A DNA stretch of 64,000 nucleotides from Heterobilharzia americana. Lineage: Eukaryota; Platyhelminthes; Trematoda; Strigeidida; Schistosomatidae. Under the pieces are notes generated by a model. That model was not told the origin of the DNA. It saw only the letters and a list, made by a program, of their open reading frames with translations, and ran no database searches. Location: positions 56,019,491-56,083,490 of the forward strand of contig OX104130.1 of assembly GCA_944470555.2 (NCBI GenBank), written 5' to 3'. Below are positions 1-12,540 of the stretch, piece by piece. The translations under genes were made by a program, and so were the position numbers. Position 1 is the first letter of the stretch. Every line of letters begins with the position of its first letter.

Positions 1-351
1 TAATGCGTGTACATATCTCCCAAACGACAAACCGAATGAAGAGGTCGTCAGATATACTTGACTGTTAGACAGATATGTGCTTGACCAGCTCTTAGTCCGT
101 TTGCAGCTAGAAGATGAAATTCCCTCACAGTTGAGAAGCTATGTAAGCAGCTTGATCACAGGTTGTGAAACAGATGAACAATACTTTGATCAGACGTGTT
201 TAGCAAGAACAAGCGTGAGTGTTCCATCGGTTCAGACGTATATGTCAACAGAGATAGACTAGCTGAAATGGATGATAGAGTAGTTGAAATATTTTCATCA
301 CACACGGTTGTCACAACCATGTGACTTTGAAAGATGTAGGAGAAAAGTGTG
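1..351. other. unassigned left edge
   Basis: AT-rich sequence with one 61-codon plus-strand frame (77-262), slightly less AT-rich than its surroundings, that I do not recognise. It could be a transposon remnant or chance. Confidence 0.3.
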
Positions 352-665
352 CATATTGTTTTGACAAGTGATGTTACTTAGAATGAAGTGAAAGTTCGGC
401 CGTCAATATTCACTTCCATAGTGCAGTTATGTATTGCTGTTGATTCGCGCTAATGGAGACATTTCCTTCTCTTATCATTGCATTTTCTGGATCATTGTGG
501 CATTGCATGACGGATTATGAATATTCGTTTTCTTTGGTTGATTCACTTGCCTTTTCAAGCCTTACATGTATGCTTGTTTGTGTTACACCCTTCTCTTTCT
601 CTCTCTCTCTCTCCGTTAGGCACCTTGAACTTCAGCCTTGAATGAAAATGATGTTTTTATATTTG
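352..665 (+). repeat. first copy of a duplicated, rearranged repeat
   Basis: Bases 617-665 (GTTAGGCACCTTGAACTTCA onward) recur almost unchanged at 2252-2299. Bases about 372-412 (TTACTTAGAATGAAG, ending TTCC.TAGTGCA) recur in diverged form at 2304-2345. The two blocks are in opposite order in the two places. A (CT)n run lies at about 592-614. Confidence 0.6.
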
Positions 666-2251
666 TGAAAACTTTATGTCAAGACTCAGTTAAGTGCGAT
701 GGAACCCTATTATTTTGAAGTTTGCTTTAAATTTCGAAATCATATCTGAGGTCTTGGCTTTCGTTGTCTCAATCAGAATGGTTGAGATTCAAGTTTAGTA
801 ATCAAGTGTTTTGATACACGAATCTTTCATTATTGTTTAGTTGGGGTCCAGGAGATATCACCTGAACGTTTCGAAGATTTGAAACGCCCATACTGAGATA
901 TTTTGCATAGGAAACAGGCGGTCCGCGAATGCCCTCATAGACACTGAGGTCTAACTAGAACTTTAAAGATAATTGTGTGAAGAGGGGTAAGAGTGTCTGA
1001 CTGAAGGAGTCGATGAAATAAGTTTTTCTAGAAAGGTATGCAAACTATCCAGACCATTGTAAGTAATAATATAGATATCGCCGTAGTATAAGTGCAGTCA
1101 AATTAATCGGAAAATGTAAGCTGTTGCCTCGCTTCTCCATGTTCCACAGGAACTGGACAGTCATTAAAGGGGAAATCTGAAGGCTGTTGTTGAAGCATCA
1201 TGAATTAAGCAAATATTTACGCCAGATAGCGCTGAGTAAAGTAATAAAGACAACTACTCGTAGGTAGGTTAAGCTTTCCTGAAAACGGATAAATGACTTT
1301 TTAAATGATTTATCTCTGTTCACAACGCCATAGTTCCTGATGCATCAAAATAGATCGGGATCAGTGTTTTTTGTCTGTATTAAGTGTTGATACAGGAAAA
1401 CCAAAGAACAAACTTCAGTAAGACATGTTTGAGAGAAGGAGAATAAACGTAATTAGAAAATGTTGCCTTCGCGCCAGTAAATAATCTTTGTTTATCATAT
1501 AGAATATGGGGACCAACCATTGATATACCGGGAGAATATAACTTCTGATCCACAATTTGAACTAAAACTGAGAAGTCAGTTAAACTCTTTCAATGTTCCT
1601 AGTAGTTGAAGAAGTGCACCATGTAAGCTTTGTCTGTCTGAGATGAGTGTCACTTTCAAGTTTAAAAACTGTTTGGGCATGAGTGCTTCTTAACGTGCTT
1701 ACTGAGCTCTAGATAGCACGGTTGTTTCCTGTGTTTTATATCTTTTATATTGTGCTCATTTGTCGTCGAATCACCGGCTTTCTCTGTTGACTGAATATCA
1801 ACAAATAGACTTGGATATACCTTGATAATGCATAATTAAGAGTGAAAAAATAAAAAGATGTCAGTAAGTATTGGCAATTGAAGGTTATGAAGACCAACTG
1901 AATGATGAAGGGAATTAGGACATCGAACTGCATTGGTGGAAATTACTCGGAATATACATCAATAGAAGAATTTCCAACGAGGTTCTGAACAGATTTAAAA
2001 CGAATAAAGTTGTGTGATATGATGAGAAGTCGCATTTTATCGGGAAAATGTGATAGATCAGCGCCATACATTCCGACTAATCTAATCTAACATCTACTGG
2101 TGAAGAAATTTTACACGCAAGTGGAAGTGCAAGATGGACAAATTTGATTTGGACATATGTATGAGGTTAGTAATATTGAGCCAATTTTCAAATAGTCTTT
2201 GTTTATTGCGTTATTTTGCTACACTATTCTGTCTGTATTTAAATGAAAGTT
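666..2251. other. intergenic, nothing recognised
   Basis: AT-rich with only short chance frames. No domain, repeat or RNA was recognised. Confidence 0.4.
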
Positions 2252-2350
2252 AGGCACCTTGAACTTCAGCCTTCAATGAAAATGATGTTTTTATATTTCT
2301 GCTACCTAGAATGAGGAGAAAGTCCTTCCACCGATGTTCATTCCTTTAGT
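2252..2350 (+). repeat. second copy of the duplicated, rearranged repeat
   Basis: Block A (2252-2299) matches 617-665 at all but about two positions. It is followed directly by block B, whose counterpart lies upstream of block A in the first copy. Confidence 0.6.
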
Positions 2351-2854
2351 GCATCTTGTGAATATCATAACGTTTCAGTGAAGGGAGCATCATCTATGAC
2401 TACTGCGAGAATCGCTGTCGGCTTTCTCTCAGTTTCCTGACTTCATGTTCCTTAGAAACTTACAGATGTGACACCATTAAATTCATCAAGTAAAATATTG
2501 TATCCACCTATGTGTTGAATTCATTGTATGAAAGAATTGTGTATGTTTACTCAAAGCATATGTAATTATGCGGAAACTCGTTCCGAAGAATTGTCAGTAG
2601 CATAAGTTTCACCGGTGTATTCTGTTTGGTTTTTCTTCTTGTTACTTTGATTTATTGTACATCACAAATACTTTTGCTGTTGAGATCAATGTTGCAGGAT
2701 CAGAGAAGTATGCTGGGGAAGAACAGAATGACACTAGTTAAAAATGAGATTGTAATTTATGACAATATGAAGGTGTCTCATTTTCTACTCTGGCCACTCA
2801 GTTAAGTACACATCCAATCCTCTCTGAAATAAAACCTGCGCTATGGTATTCTCA

Positions 2855-3075
2855 TGACAACACATATAATTGGGATGACGCAACACCTATACCAGAGATA
2901 TGGAAGATTTTACTACCAACAGAAACAAATAATATGAGATGACAGGACTATAAAAACCAAATGTCGAAAGTAGTGTGATTACACCAATATGATTATGAGC
3001 ATTGATAATTTACGCTCGAAACGTCATCAAGTGAATAATACTGTGTCACTGAGCCCTATAAATCAGATAAACACA
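2855..3075 (+). repeat. R1 dispersed repeat, copy 1
   Basis: It shares long stretches with the reverse complement of 7790-8015 (from ATAATTGGGATGACGCAACA through the TATAAATCA.ATAAACA end) and more loosely with 42470-42690. Near its end, GAGC (2997-3000) can pair with GCTC (3014-3017), followed by GAAACGTCATC. No complete coding frame; possibly the untranslated end of a PLE. Confidence 0.65.
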
Positions 3076-3837
3076 TTTAATCATGACAAATCTGTTAGAT
3101 TACTAAAACTATCAAGCTTTCTTATGACTAAGAAGCGTCTCATACACTTTATTGACTATAATATGCGACCAATGTGAAGTAGTGATAAATTAGCTTGGTT
3201 ACTTCAATTATGGTTGGCAAGACGGTTCAGGATTTTATTTGTGTCTCTTGTAACGGTCTCCCTTGCAGATATATGAAGCGACGTATGCACACCAAATAGT
3301 TTTCAAATGGACACTCCATAGAGAAAATGTTTAGTCTGAAAGTAAGGTCATCCCATATATACACTGTCACTGATGAACCAATTCTAAACTGTCACAAACT
3401 AGGCCACTCAGCTTTTCAGTTAGTGAAGGAGTTTCTTCCAAATTACACCAGTTCATCAATGAATAACGCAACCAAAACGTTATCTACAGAATGAGGTGAT
3501 GCTATTTTGTTTCATAGGTATTCTTTAGCTGAATGCAACCTGAAATAATTGTAATCACCGGACGTTAAAAGTAACAAATTAAATATAGGTTCTTGGTGAG
3601 CTTAATTCAACGTTTTAGTATTGAAACATGGAATACAGAGTAGTGAGACTAATCAACAATTTACACTGTTCGAGATCAACTGAATTGCTATATTTGCAAC
3701 TGAGAGTGGTAAATGTTCCAAGATAGGTAGAAAGATGAGAACTGTGGATTAAGATGGAAAGTGTTTGGTATACTACATGGTTGAGATTCTAGAAGTTGAA
3801 ATGATGAGTTTTTGAGAGAGGCGGTTTCCAAAATAAA

Positions 3838-3932
3838 CCAGGATGAAACAGCAACTCGGTGCTCCCAATTTTTCTCCGTTTCTCCAGCTGATGTCAGTAT
3901 GTGATAAAAACTACCTTGAAATCAATATACCC
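3838..3932 (+). mobile_element. 3' fragment of hammerhead SINE
   Basis: It begins inside the ribozyme region (GGATGAAACAG, then TGCTCCCA) and continues with the SINE body (TCTCCAGCTGATGTCAGT, then ACCTTGAAATCAA) shared with the copies at 7.4, 51.3 and 54.0 kb. The tRNA-like head and hammerhead 5' half are missing, as expected of a 5'-truncated insertion. Confidence 0.6.
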
Positions 3933-4130
3933 CTTTAAACGACCAAGTGAGTGATAGTTATATCAATAATCACACTTTGATTGGTAAGTAGGTAATAAAG
4001 CGGAGCATGTGATTAGAGAAAAATCGCCAAAATATTTGTGAGAGAAATGAAGGTTTCATAAGCTTTTCTTTGACTTCAAAATAGAACCAGATTGCACTGA
4101 CTGTACTATCTGCTGGAGACCGAAGTTATA

Positions 4131-4863
4131 ATGACGTCTTCAGTGCTGAAGATTTTTAAGGCTAGTTACTTCTGTGCAAATTTGATTACCGATCAATCGG
4201 CGAGCCATCTATCTATCAATCAGCTTCTAAAAGGCAGATACTCTGAATTGTACTCTAAGACGTTTGTGAACATACATCTTCCTATCTTTCCTTTTCTTGT
4301 TCACAACCGTCAATCGATTGAGCTAGAGGTAATGATATTCAAAAGGTTATCTGCTTTGCAGTGTTTGATGGGATACTTTAGTATCAACTAAAGAGCCAAG
4401 CATATTCAAGTTGTTTTATTTTTCGTTTTCCTATTGCTTTTTCAATGAGAACATCTCTTTTGAAGACCAATCCGCGAAGGATAAGTTATTTTCCCATAGG
4501 ACTAAATCACTCTTCCTTACTTCCTTACATTTGCTGTATATCTGCACAAATATAAATGGACATGCACTTCTCTGTTGGATCTATTTAGTAAGCTTAAGTC
4601 GGTTAGACAGTTTCTCTAAAGAAAATAGTTACTCTGCTCCTAGATATCGCTTTCTAATTAAGTCTATCTATCATGTGGAGGGAAGAGAATTGTTGAAATT
4701 CAACAGTTATCCTCTCCACTGTGTTTTCTGTTCCACTGTCTCAACTGTTTTACGTCTTGTGCACGAATTATTATTGTTGATGCAGTCTTCACTTCGAAAT
4801 GTAAATTCTTTTCCTATTCCATTTGTTATCGTTCAGCTGTATGCAGCTGATGAGAAACTATGA
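4131..4863 (+). other. two consecutive unassigned open frames
   Basis: An 86-codon frame (4131-4391) is followed by a 150-codon frame (4411-4863) without an ATG start. The second is the longest non-repetitive frame in the left flank, but its composition is Ser/Leu/Phe-rich and no motif or splice pattern supports translation. It could be chance. Confidence 0.2.
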
Positions 4864-7002
4864 AATGAACCATATGCTGTTGACGTACAAATGCTTTTCC
4901 TCGGCTGCGTTGTCCGATTCGATTAACTGACCTAATAAGAACCAAGAACTCGACACCTTCACTAGTCAGTCAATCAACATCCGATGACATATTCACGTTT
5001 AATTCACATTTCACAATTCCATCATATTAATAATTGAATTCAACTTCAATGTATTTGGCGTATTACACCTAGATAGTGAATGCATACTCTAGGTAAACGC
5101 ATCCCGTTTCTCTTCCAAATTATATAAATTTCTTCTTTCATTTAAACACAAATATTTTTATCTCACTCACTTAAAGTATCGTCTCAAGAAATAAGTAGAT
5201 AAGTAAACGAATAAAGGAAATGGGTAGATAGAGAAGGATATATTCAAAGTTAATGACTAACTTCACAAAAATTTTATTATCCTCTACCATTTGAGTAGAG
5301 AGATATCTTTCTTCCTTTATGACAAATTATCATTCAGTTTAGAGTAGGAAATAAAATCGTTAGTTTGTTCAATTTATTGCATACAGTAATTGTTTTCGAA
5401 CAATTATTATCTTCAAATATTTTCCAACCCAAATATTGTATACTCTCATAGTTCTTTCGTGCAGAATGAAAGAGTTTTCTTCAATTCATGCTGAGAAAAG
5501 TTAACAGCTGTTAAGTATTCGATGAGTTTCACTTATAAGCATTTGTGATAAGCAGTTAAGTAGTTTGACAGAGGAAATCATTGAGAACTAGTAAGTACTT
5601 GTTTAGCGTTTTAGGCTTGTTTTCAACTTCTTAGTAGTGTACACTGTCCACACTATGTTGAATCGAAGGGATAAACGTCAGGCTTTATGATGAGCTTTCG
5701 AAGATTCATTCACCTAGTTAGAGTCCAGTGTTTAGCTTTTTTCAATTCTTAACTAATTTTGTATTGCCTATCTCATCATTCGTCACAACTAACTTTCGCT
5801 CTACCCTTCATGACATCATGATTGTTCAAAACTCAGGAATCTCTTACTATGATGAATGCCCTGTTTACTGATGGCTGTGACGCAATGGTCTTCCAATTCA
5901 TTTCATTCAGTCCATGATGAAAACCGCTTCGACATTAGTGATATTTCCAGCTGAATATATGGTCAGAATATCATATAGTCTACCGGTTAGACTTAATTTT
6001 AGGCGCTTAGACGAAATAAGTTATGCTAATTATTCGATCTAAGTTTGGTGTTCACTAACCTTTACTGAAATGGTATGTATATGTGCCATTTAAAGTGAAC
6101 TCTGTTGGTCTTATGGTCAAAGTTGTTTCTGGTAATCTCTGCATGTTGTAATATACTGCAAACGCTTTGATTACTTATATGGATCAATTACTGCGTTGCT
6201 ACTGGATGTGCTACCATATTATCTTCTTCCATGTCAAACATAACTGTTATCAAATTGCTGGTTAACTGATTCTACACATTTATTCATTGATTAAACACAT
6301 CACATACAAGACAAAAAGTGGTGGAAAACAATTAGTTTTATTCCAAAGGTATCAGTAACAGCACATTGCAGTGAACCATATGCCAAGTACCGTGTAGTCA
6401 ACCAGCAAAGATCAACAAGCAAGCAATAATTTCTCAGTAATGTATTTTAGACTGATGGTTTAACCACAAGCATTTTCTTTACTGACATCAAAGGCTAGCT
6501 TAGCTACCTCTGTTATTCACGCTATGACACTGTTCATGAGTATCCACAATCGGTAATAAATGGGACTCGATTTTTAACTTTATATATTCTCTTCGCTATG
6601 ATTGTGCACGCAGTTCACATAGGATGGGCATACCAGCAATCAGTTAAAACATTCGTGCACACTCTTGTTTTACAAAAATACAAAGTTGTCCATAAATGGG
6701 TCTCTTCAGTAATGGTCGGTAGAATTTTGATGTTCCATACTACTATCAGATATACTGAACATTTACTAAAGATCAAGTAAAAGTAGAGAAGTCTCTGTTT
6801 GATTCATATATAGAACGAGTGATTCTAAAGGCCAACCTATCAACCACTCAAGTAATCAGTTTCTTTTCTATATTTCAGCTTCAAAATTAGTTTTTCATAA
6901 AATACATAGAACTAATCGGTCATTTCAGAAGTTACTTAAGTGACCATTAAGGTCGCTTCATAGAAAAAGTGTCAAGTGAACAATCAAGGAAAAATTCAGT
7001 TC
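4864..7002. other. intergenic, nothing recognised
   Basis: AT-rich sequence. A 60-codon frame at 6598-6780 has no recognisable features. No repeat or RNA gene was seen. Confidence 0.4.
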
Positions 7003-7200
7003 GGAGGTTTGTCAGGATTTGTTTATTGATTTCAGGTCTGTATTCATCACGGATAGATACCTCTTGGAGAACTATCGGAAGCCTACGAACGCTGAAAAGC
7101 TGCTACTTCCTATCATTAGACTCCTCAGTAGTGCTCACTGATAACCTCACGGGAGATCGATCCCTAGACCTTCAGGTTTCTGAGTGGGCCGCTGGATCGG
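7003..7200 (-). mobile_element. tRNA-derived SINE with hammerhead remnant
   Basis: On the minus strand: a degraded tRNA-like head (AACCTGAAGGTCTAGGGATC), a hammerhead-like ACTGAGGAGTC core with a degenerate second half, the SINE body (CCGTGATGAATACAGACC) and the tail TGAAATCAATAAACAAATC ending ACAAACCTCC. The tail matches the 51.2-kb copy. It lies head to head with the copy at 7392, about 190 bp away. Confidence 0.65.
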
Positions 7201-7391
7201 GATAGTGTTCCACACTTGCCCACTTCTATCACTTCGCGATACATTACGATCTCCATCCAGTGCCTTCGCTGAAAAACTTTCTTCACATCCGACATGATTT
7301 TCCCACAGGCAACAACTCCTCATTAGAGCGTCAGGAATATCATCTAGAAGCAAGTCACGAAAAGCACTAATGCTTATGGGCCACTGAACTT

Positions 7392-7588
7392 CGACCTATT
7401 AGCTCAATGGTAACTTGTTGACTATGGAACCTGAAAGTCCTGTGTTCGATCGTTCGTGGGGTTATGAGTACACACCACTGAGGAGTCCCATTGTAAGACG
7501 AAACAGCTGTCAACTACTCCTAGGTTTTCAATGATTCTCCAGCTGATGTCAGTCGTTGATGAATACCAACGTGAAATCAACAAAAATT
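7392..7588 (+). mobile_element. tRNA-derived SINE with hammerhead-like core
   Basis: The head carries an A box (TATTAGCTCAATGGTAAC) and a B box (TGTTCGATC). The ribozyme part has CTGAGGA (7478-7484; position 7 of the core is variable), a weak stem II, GAAA (7500-7503) and palindromic ACAGCTGT ending in the TC cleavage site at 7511. Stem I pairs poorly, so it is probably inactive. The body and AAATCAA tail match the other copies. Confidence 0.75.
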
Positions 7589-7784
7589 TGGTTGAGTCTA
7601 CCTCCATTGAGTATCTACTCATCTAACTAACCATCTCATAACTAGAAATCTAAATACTACTTTCTGCCCGAGTACAACTATCATTTAATTATACGTTTCG
7701 CGATAGTTGTTGGAGTAACTTCTCGAGTTACTTTTTAAAATGAATGATTATGTATAATGATGAACAAAATTTCTACTTTCATAT

Positions 7785-8020
7785 TAGACCTGTTTATTTG
7801 ATTTATAACACACGGTGATACAGTATTATTCACTTGATGACATTTCTAGCACAAACTATCACTGCTCACAATCATATCAGTGTAATCACACTACTTTCTA
7901 CATTTTTTTTTTATAGTCCTGTCACCTCCTATTATTTGTTTCTAATGGTAGTAAAATTTTCCATATTTCTGGTATAGGTGTTGCGTCATCCCAATTATAT
8001 GTGTTGGGTATTGATTCCAT
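7785..8020 (-). repeat. R1 dispersed repeat, copy 2 (inverted relative to copy 1)
   Basis: The reverse complement is close to copy 1 over about 200 bp, including AATTGGGATGACGCAACACC, GTAGTGTGATTACAC and the AAATCAAATAAACA end. Here the stem before the GAAA-type motif reads AGCA/TGCT and the motif has decayed to AGAAATGTC. Confidence 0.65.
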
Positions 8021-9274
8021 GAACAAATATTCAGTAATCAATCTCCTTCTCCCTAATTATATTTGACTTAAGTAAAGTGATTTTATTCCACTCTATTGAG
8101 TGTTTATGTGTTAATGCATGCATCGCAATACCCGAGTATTTTGTAGATTATTGATCTGATTAGGGTTTATCATTCTATATTTAGCTAAATTACCATGTTC
8201 CGCCATACTAAATAACCCCGATCAGCTAGGTTGACCTATGTACTTGACCTCACAGTCATTGCATGGAATTTGATAGATTAGATTATTCTGCCTAATTGGT
8301 TTTATCAGATTCTTAAGCCAACCAACAAAGCTTATCTCTGAGTGAGTTTGTAAGTTTAAATGCCTTGTTAAGAAACCTATGTAAAGTTTCTGATGTTTCT
8401 CCTTTATACGGTAACACAGTGTAAGCTGTGAACTCCTTTCTACTCGTATTGTCGTTATTATTCATACTTGTATTAATGTCGTTATTTCGTTTCTTGTGTT
8501 TTTAGTGAGAATTTCTTAATAAACTGTGGAAGATAATTATTAATGCTTCTTTCTAACTCCATCATTTAGACATTTGACTAAATCTGTCTTAATTGACATT
8601 GGATGACCTGAAGTCTAGATGCCTGTTTGAATGGGTCGGTTTCCTTTAGATGGTAGTATCCAAACCAACATCCATCCTTCTTTTTATACTACAATTTAAT
8701 ATGGGTAATTCTACTTGTTCATTTTCTGACTCGAGAGTAAATTGAATCGCGTTTATATGTGTAAGGAAATTGTCCATATGTTCACCATAAAAGATTGAAG
8801 ACTTCAGCTCATATCAGTGATATCCTCCTCTACAACTGTACAATCGCTTAAAAATGTCAATATTCGTAAATCAATAATTGTTAACAGTTTATGGTCATGA
8901 AAATAATATATAGATGAAAATTACGTGGACGACTTAAGTTTAGCTCGGTTACTAACTTCTCAAATACTTACGCACTGATAACTGTCTATTCACTTCGTTA
9001 CATATTCTTTACCTCTTGATTTCAACTCACATTTACTCATATTGCAAAATAATTTCCTATTTCATAAGTAATTTCCATTCCTATATCATTCTGATGGTGA
9101 CAAACTACTCACAATTATTGGTTAACAAATATTGACATTATTATGTACACTAGATACATTTAAGTGTGATTGTATAGCTACCGAAGCTGGTAGCGCCCAA
9201 AACAAATTTGTTCCCTGACGTTTTTATTCTTTTATAACTAATTCACTTGATAATGAGGTGGAATTCCAGTGACT
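8021..9274. other. intergenic, nothing recognised
   Basis: AT-rich sequence without recognisable genes or repeats. Confidence 0.4.
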
Positions 9275-9385
9275 GCGGCAAAACAGACACCCAATCAGAA
9301 GCTGACTTGAAACTCAGTGGGGCATCAAGTCAGTAACCTGAGGTTGCTCGTTGAAATCCCACTAGATACCTCTTCAGATTTCAGT
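9275..9385 (+). repeat. possible tRNA-derived SINE remnant
   Basis: AACTCAGTGGGGCATCAAGT, then AACCTGAGGTTGCTCGTTGA and AATCCCAC, resemble a tRNA-type A box, anticodon region and B box in the right order and spacing. The internal stems are not convincing, so this is not called a functional tRNA. Confidence 0.35.
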
Positions 9386-11409
9386 AATCTTTCCCATATT
9401 ACACAATTGTAAATCCTCGATTGGTTAACATACATTTTTAGGAAAATGATTACAAGTTCTGAATGTAATTTACAACTATTTCTTTTATTCACTTATTAGG
9501 TCAACTACATAGTGAAATATCGTCATCAAATATGTTTGGTATATTAAGTTCATAGATAATTGTGCCACAGTCTTGTCATTATTAAGTTGTGAGTTGTCAC
9601 TGAAATTTGTTTTTATTTTACAAATCTTGGTTGTCATGACTTCGTCATGATCATTATCACTTAAATCGGTGATGATTCAATTGCATTTCGTTTCTGTCTC
9701 AAGTTTATGCTTAACCGGTAGACAGGATTACTTCCTGAGGTCATAAGAAGTAGAATTAATACATAAGTATTTTATCAGGTCAACTGTTTATCATTCCACG
9801 AAAATTTCCGATACTAACTATAATAGTTGTAACCCAAGAGGTTTGTATCATTTCATTTATTTTGATTTTTATCACAGAAACATAAAAATTCTGTAAAGAT
9901 TTTAAAAATAATGGACTATTTAAATTAAATTTCAAACAATTTACCTTGGTGGTCGAAATAAAATGCAGTCATTCAAGCAGTGAATAATTAACTTGAAGTA
10001 TCTAGTCGCCTTTAATAATTTCGACAAAATAAGAATAAAAATAAACCTAGTTTATCTGAAAAGTATGTGATGTATTAACGCAATACATTTTCAGCAATCT
10101 GGTCACTCACATTTACTACTCATGCGTATTCATATGAATTATAACAAAAGGTAAGTGGAACGACGAAACACTTCAACAAAATATATATCCACCAGCAGTA
10201 CAAAGTCATCAAAAACAACCAATCAAGTCACAAGGTGTTAGCAGCTTGAAGATCAACTCAAGGTCATCCTGTAGTAGCTTATGGGATTAAACTGAATAAA
10301 GGTTATGACCAAGGAAAAATTAGCGACTGAACATATCTTTTTTGAACGCAGAGATCAAGCCTGATCCGCAGAAGTTCCAAAGCACCTGCTTTGTTCAAGT
10401 GGCTACTGCACACTTCCTTCGAAATGTTTGATTTCCCTTTATGAATGAATTTCGGGGAAGATTCTCGTGCAGCAGAGTAAACACAGTTAACCAGATGCTC
10501 AAAAATCGAGCTGTTAATGGCTTTGGACTCTTCCCTTGTCTATTCAGGATGGTGTTTGGAGATGCATTTGGGCAGAATACGCTTTCTGTGGCCTACGAAC
10601 TAAACCCGCTCAACGAGAGCAGGTGAATTATTAGTCGATATAATACAGGGCTGACTCGTTAGTTTAGATAGACAGAGAAAAACTGTAATAATGACTCTAG
10701 CGTTGACGCTGAGTTACCAGTGTAGGTCTAATGTAACAATAAAATGCTTTTGAAGACATAAAAGGGATTCAAGCTTTCTTATAGCCAGAGCTCCAGCACA
10801 CTTAAGCATATATCCCCAATTTCATTTTGTAAACAGGTTTGAAAGATGTATACAAATCAATTCTGTCACCCATTTCAATGATATGCTTAGCTGTTGATGA
10901 AGATGACCATCTATTTTTGGAGTGAATGGGATCATTCTATTTGGTTTTTATTGCAACCATTTTGGAATGTATTCCGTAACCCTGGAAGAATTAAATTTAC
11001 TTCAGGAAGTTTGCCACCTATAAAAGTTGTAGTAATTGTTAATAGGCTGGTAGATAGAAAACCTAACTTACAGTTGCTTTCAATTAACAGGCGTGAAAAT
11101 ACAAATGAATGCAGTATATACACCTGATTCATGTTCCAGTTAGAAATACGAATCAGGTACTTAAACCTCTTTTGCATATTCACAATATTTGTGTCTAACT
11201 TAAACAAAGTAAGCTCCATAATACTAACCGTGTATAGTTGTTGGACCCTACAGACCATAGTGGCCTGTTAAATCAGTCAATAAATTGCACATAACCCTGC
11301 AAAAATTGCGAAAACAACGGTTGTTTTTCTAATCATTTTAACATTTCATGGAAAATATCACAGTGTGAAAATCAACATTATATATATGCATAATTTGTGA
11401 ATTTATCTA
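9386..11409. other. intergenic, unassigned
   Basis: Mostly AT-rich. 10350-10640 is richer in GC and holds a 61-codon frame with no recognised homology; it may be an old transposon fragment. Overlapping opposite-strand frames at 10894-11258 are not supported. Confidence 0.3.
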
Positions 11410-11700
11410 AGTATACCCGACAACACCGATTGATACTATGGCTTTTATAACACTTGGAATAAACAGTAACTCTGTAATCTATCCGATTTCCTAATCAGTG
11501 TAATTCTGTTCTGTTGTCTCTGTCTCCGTCGAGTAATACTCGTCTGGACGACGTGATTTATCCGATTTACTTCGGACGCTGATTTTGCAAGTACTCAATC
11601 TGGTATATATTGGCCCTATCTCGTAAGCTCAATTCACTGACAAGACGAGCCCCGCAATTCGGCCCTGTAACCTAACTAAACAGAACAAAATTTTGCTCTC
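11410..11700. other. GC-richer segment, possible LTR-like remnant
   Basis: On the minus strand a TATAAAAGCC box follows a moderately GC-rich tract, which resembles a retroviral-type LTR promoter. No second copy or internal domain was found in the window, so this is only a suggestion. Confidence 0.2.
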
Positions 11701-12059
11701 ATTATCCGTATATTTTAAAACATCTGAATCATTTGTATATACAACCGAATTTCCTGTCCACAGTGCACCGTAACTCATAACAATGGAACATACAATTTCA
11801 GGCACAAAAAGTGAGATAATACACAGTAGTTAATCCCACTCAGCACGCAAGTATTTCACAACCATAAGTCATCTAAAAATGAATGAAGAGTCAATGGAAA
11901 GCTCTTTAACCGAGCTATAAAATAATATAGAATGTTGTTCAATAAGTCATAAGTAAAGTAACCCTCACGATAAAAAATAATACAGTGGATAATATTCACC
12001 TAAGATTCTTTTTTTATCATTCAGCCGGTGTAACGTGTCTTTGTTTGTCCACCGATATG

Positions 12060-12540
12060 TATGACTGGTCAATGGACAGCATCCAGTTTCATCTTGTCTA
12101 GTCCTGAGTGCTGAATGAATCCCATAGAACATTTCACAATGTGGCCATCAAGCTAGGAGGCTGACTGTCACGGTGCATTTTAGTGGATGTTAGTTGATTC
12201 AAAGTAATCGGCAGGAAGCTGTGGAGTAAGATCTTGTGCTTACTGGTATTTGTCAGCAAGGTTTACATGCAACCTCAAAGGGACTGAAGTCCCCTCTAAA
12301 ATTCAACCCCACGTCACCCAGTATTGCAGCTAGATGTTAGCACTCAGGACAAATCATCATAAAATTGGGTGACCTACAATCAGCGTACCTAGTCCACTCA
12401 TAAAGGAAGTCAACTGAAGTACGAGGACCCAGTGGTAACAAGGTTCTCTGCAACCTTGGTTGAGGCCAGGTCAAACTACATTGGGCATGTCAGTTTATCC
12501 GAAGGTCTAAAATTGGTCCTCTTAAAGAGGTGCAAATAGT
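12060..12540. repeat. unassigned moderately GC-rich repeat-like segment
   Basis: Contains TTGTCTAGTCCTGAGTGCTG (around 12090-12115), which recurs as TTGTCTAGTCCTAAGTGCTC near 16880. No coding potential was recognised. Confidence 0.3.

Noticed and set aside
2990..3030. Calling the R1 motif a complete hammerhead ribozyme
   Set aside because: The CTGANGA segment between stems I and II is not recognisable in any copy; only the stem and GAAAC-GTC half is present.
4411..4863. 150-codon plus-strand frame as a gene
   Set aside because: No ATG at the start, no recognised domain and no splice or neighbour support; kept only as an unassigned region.
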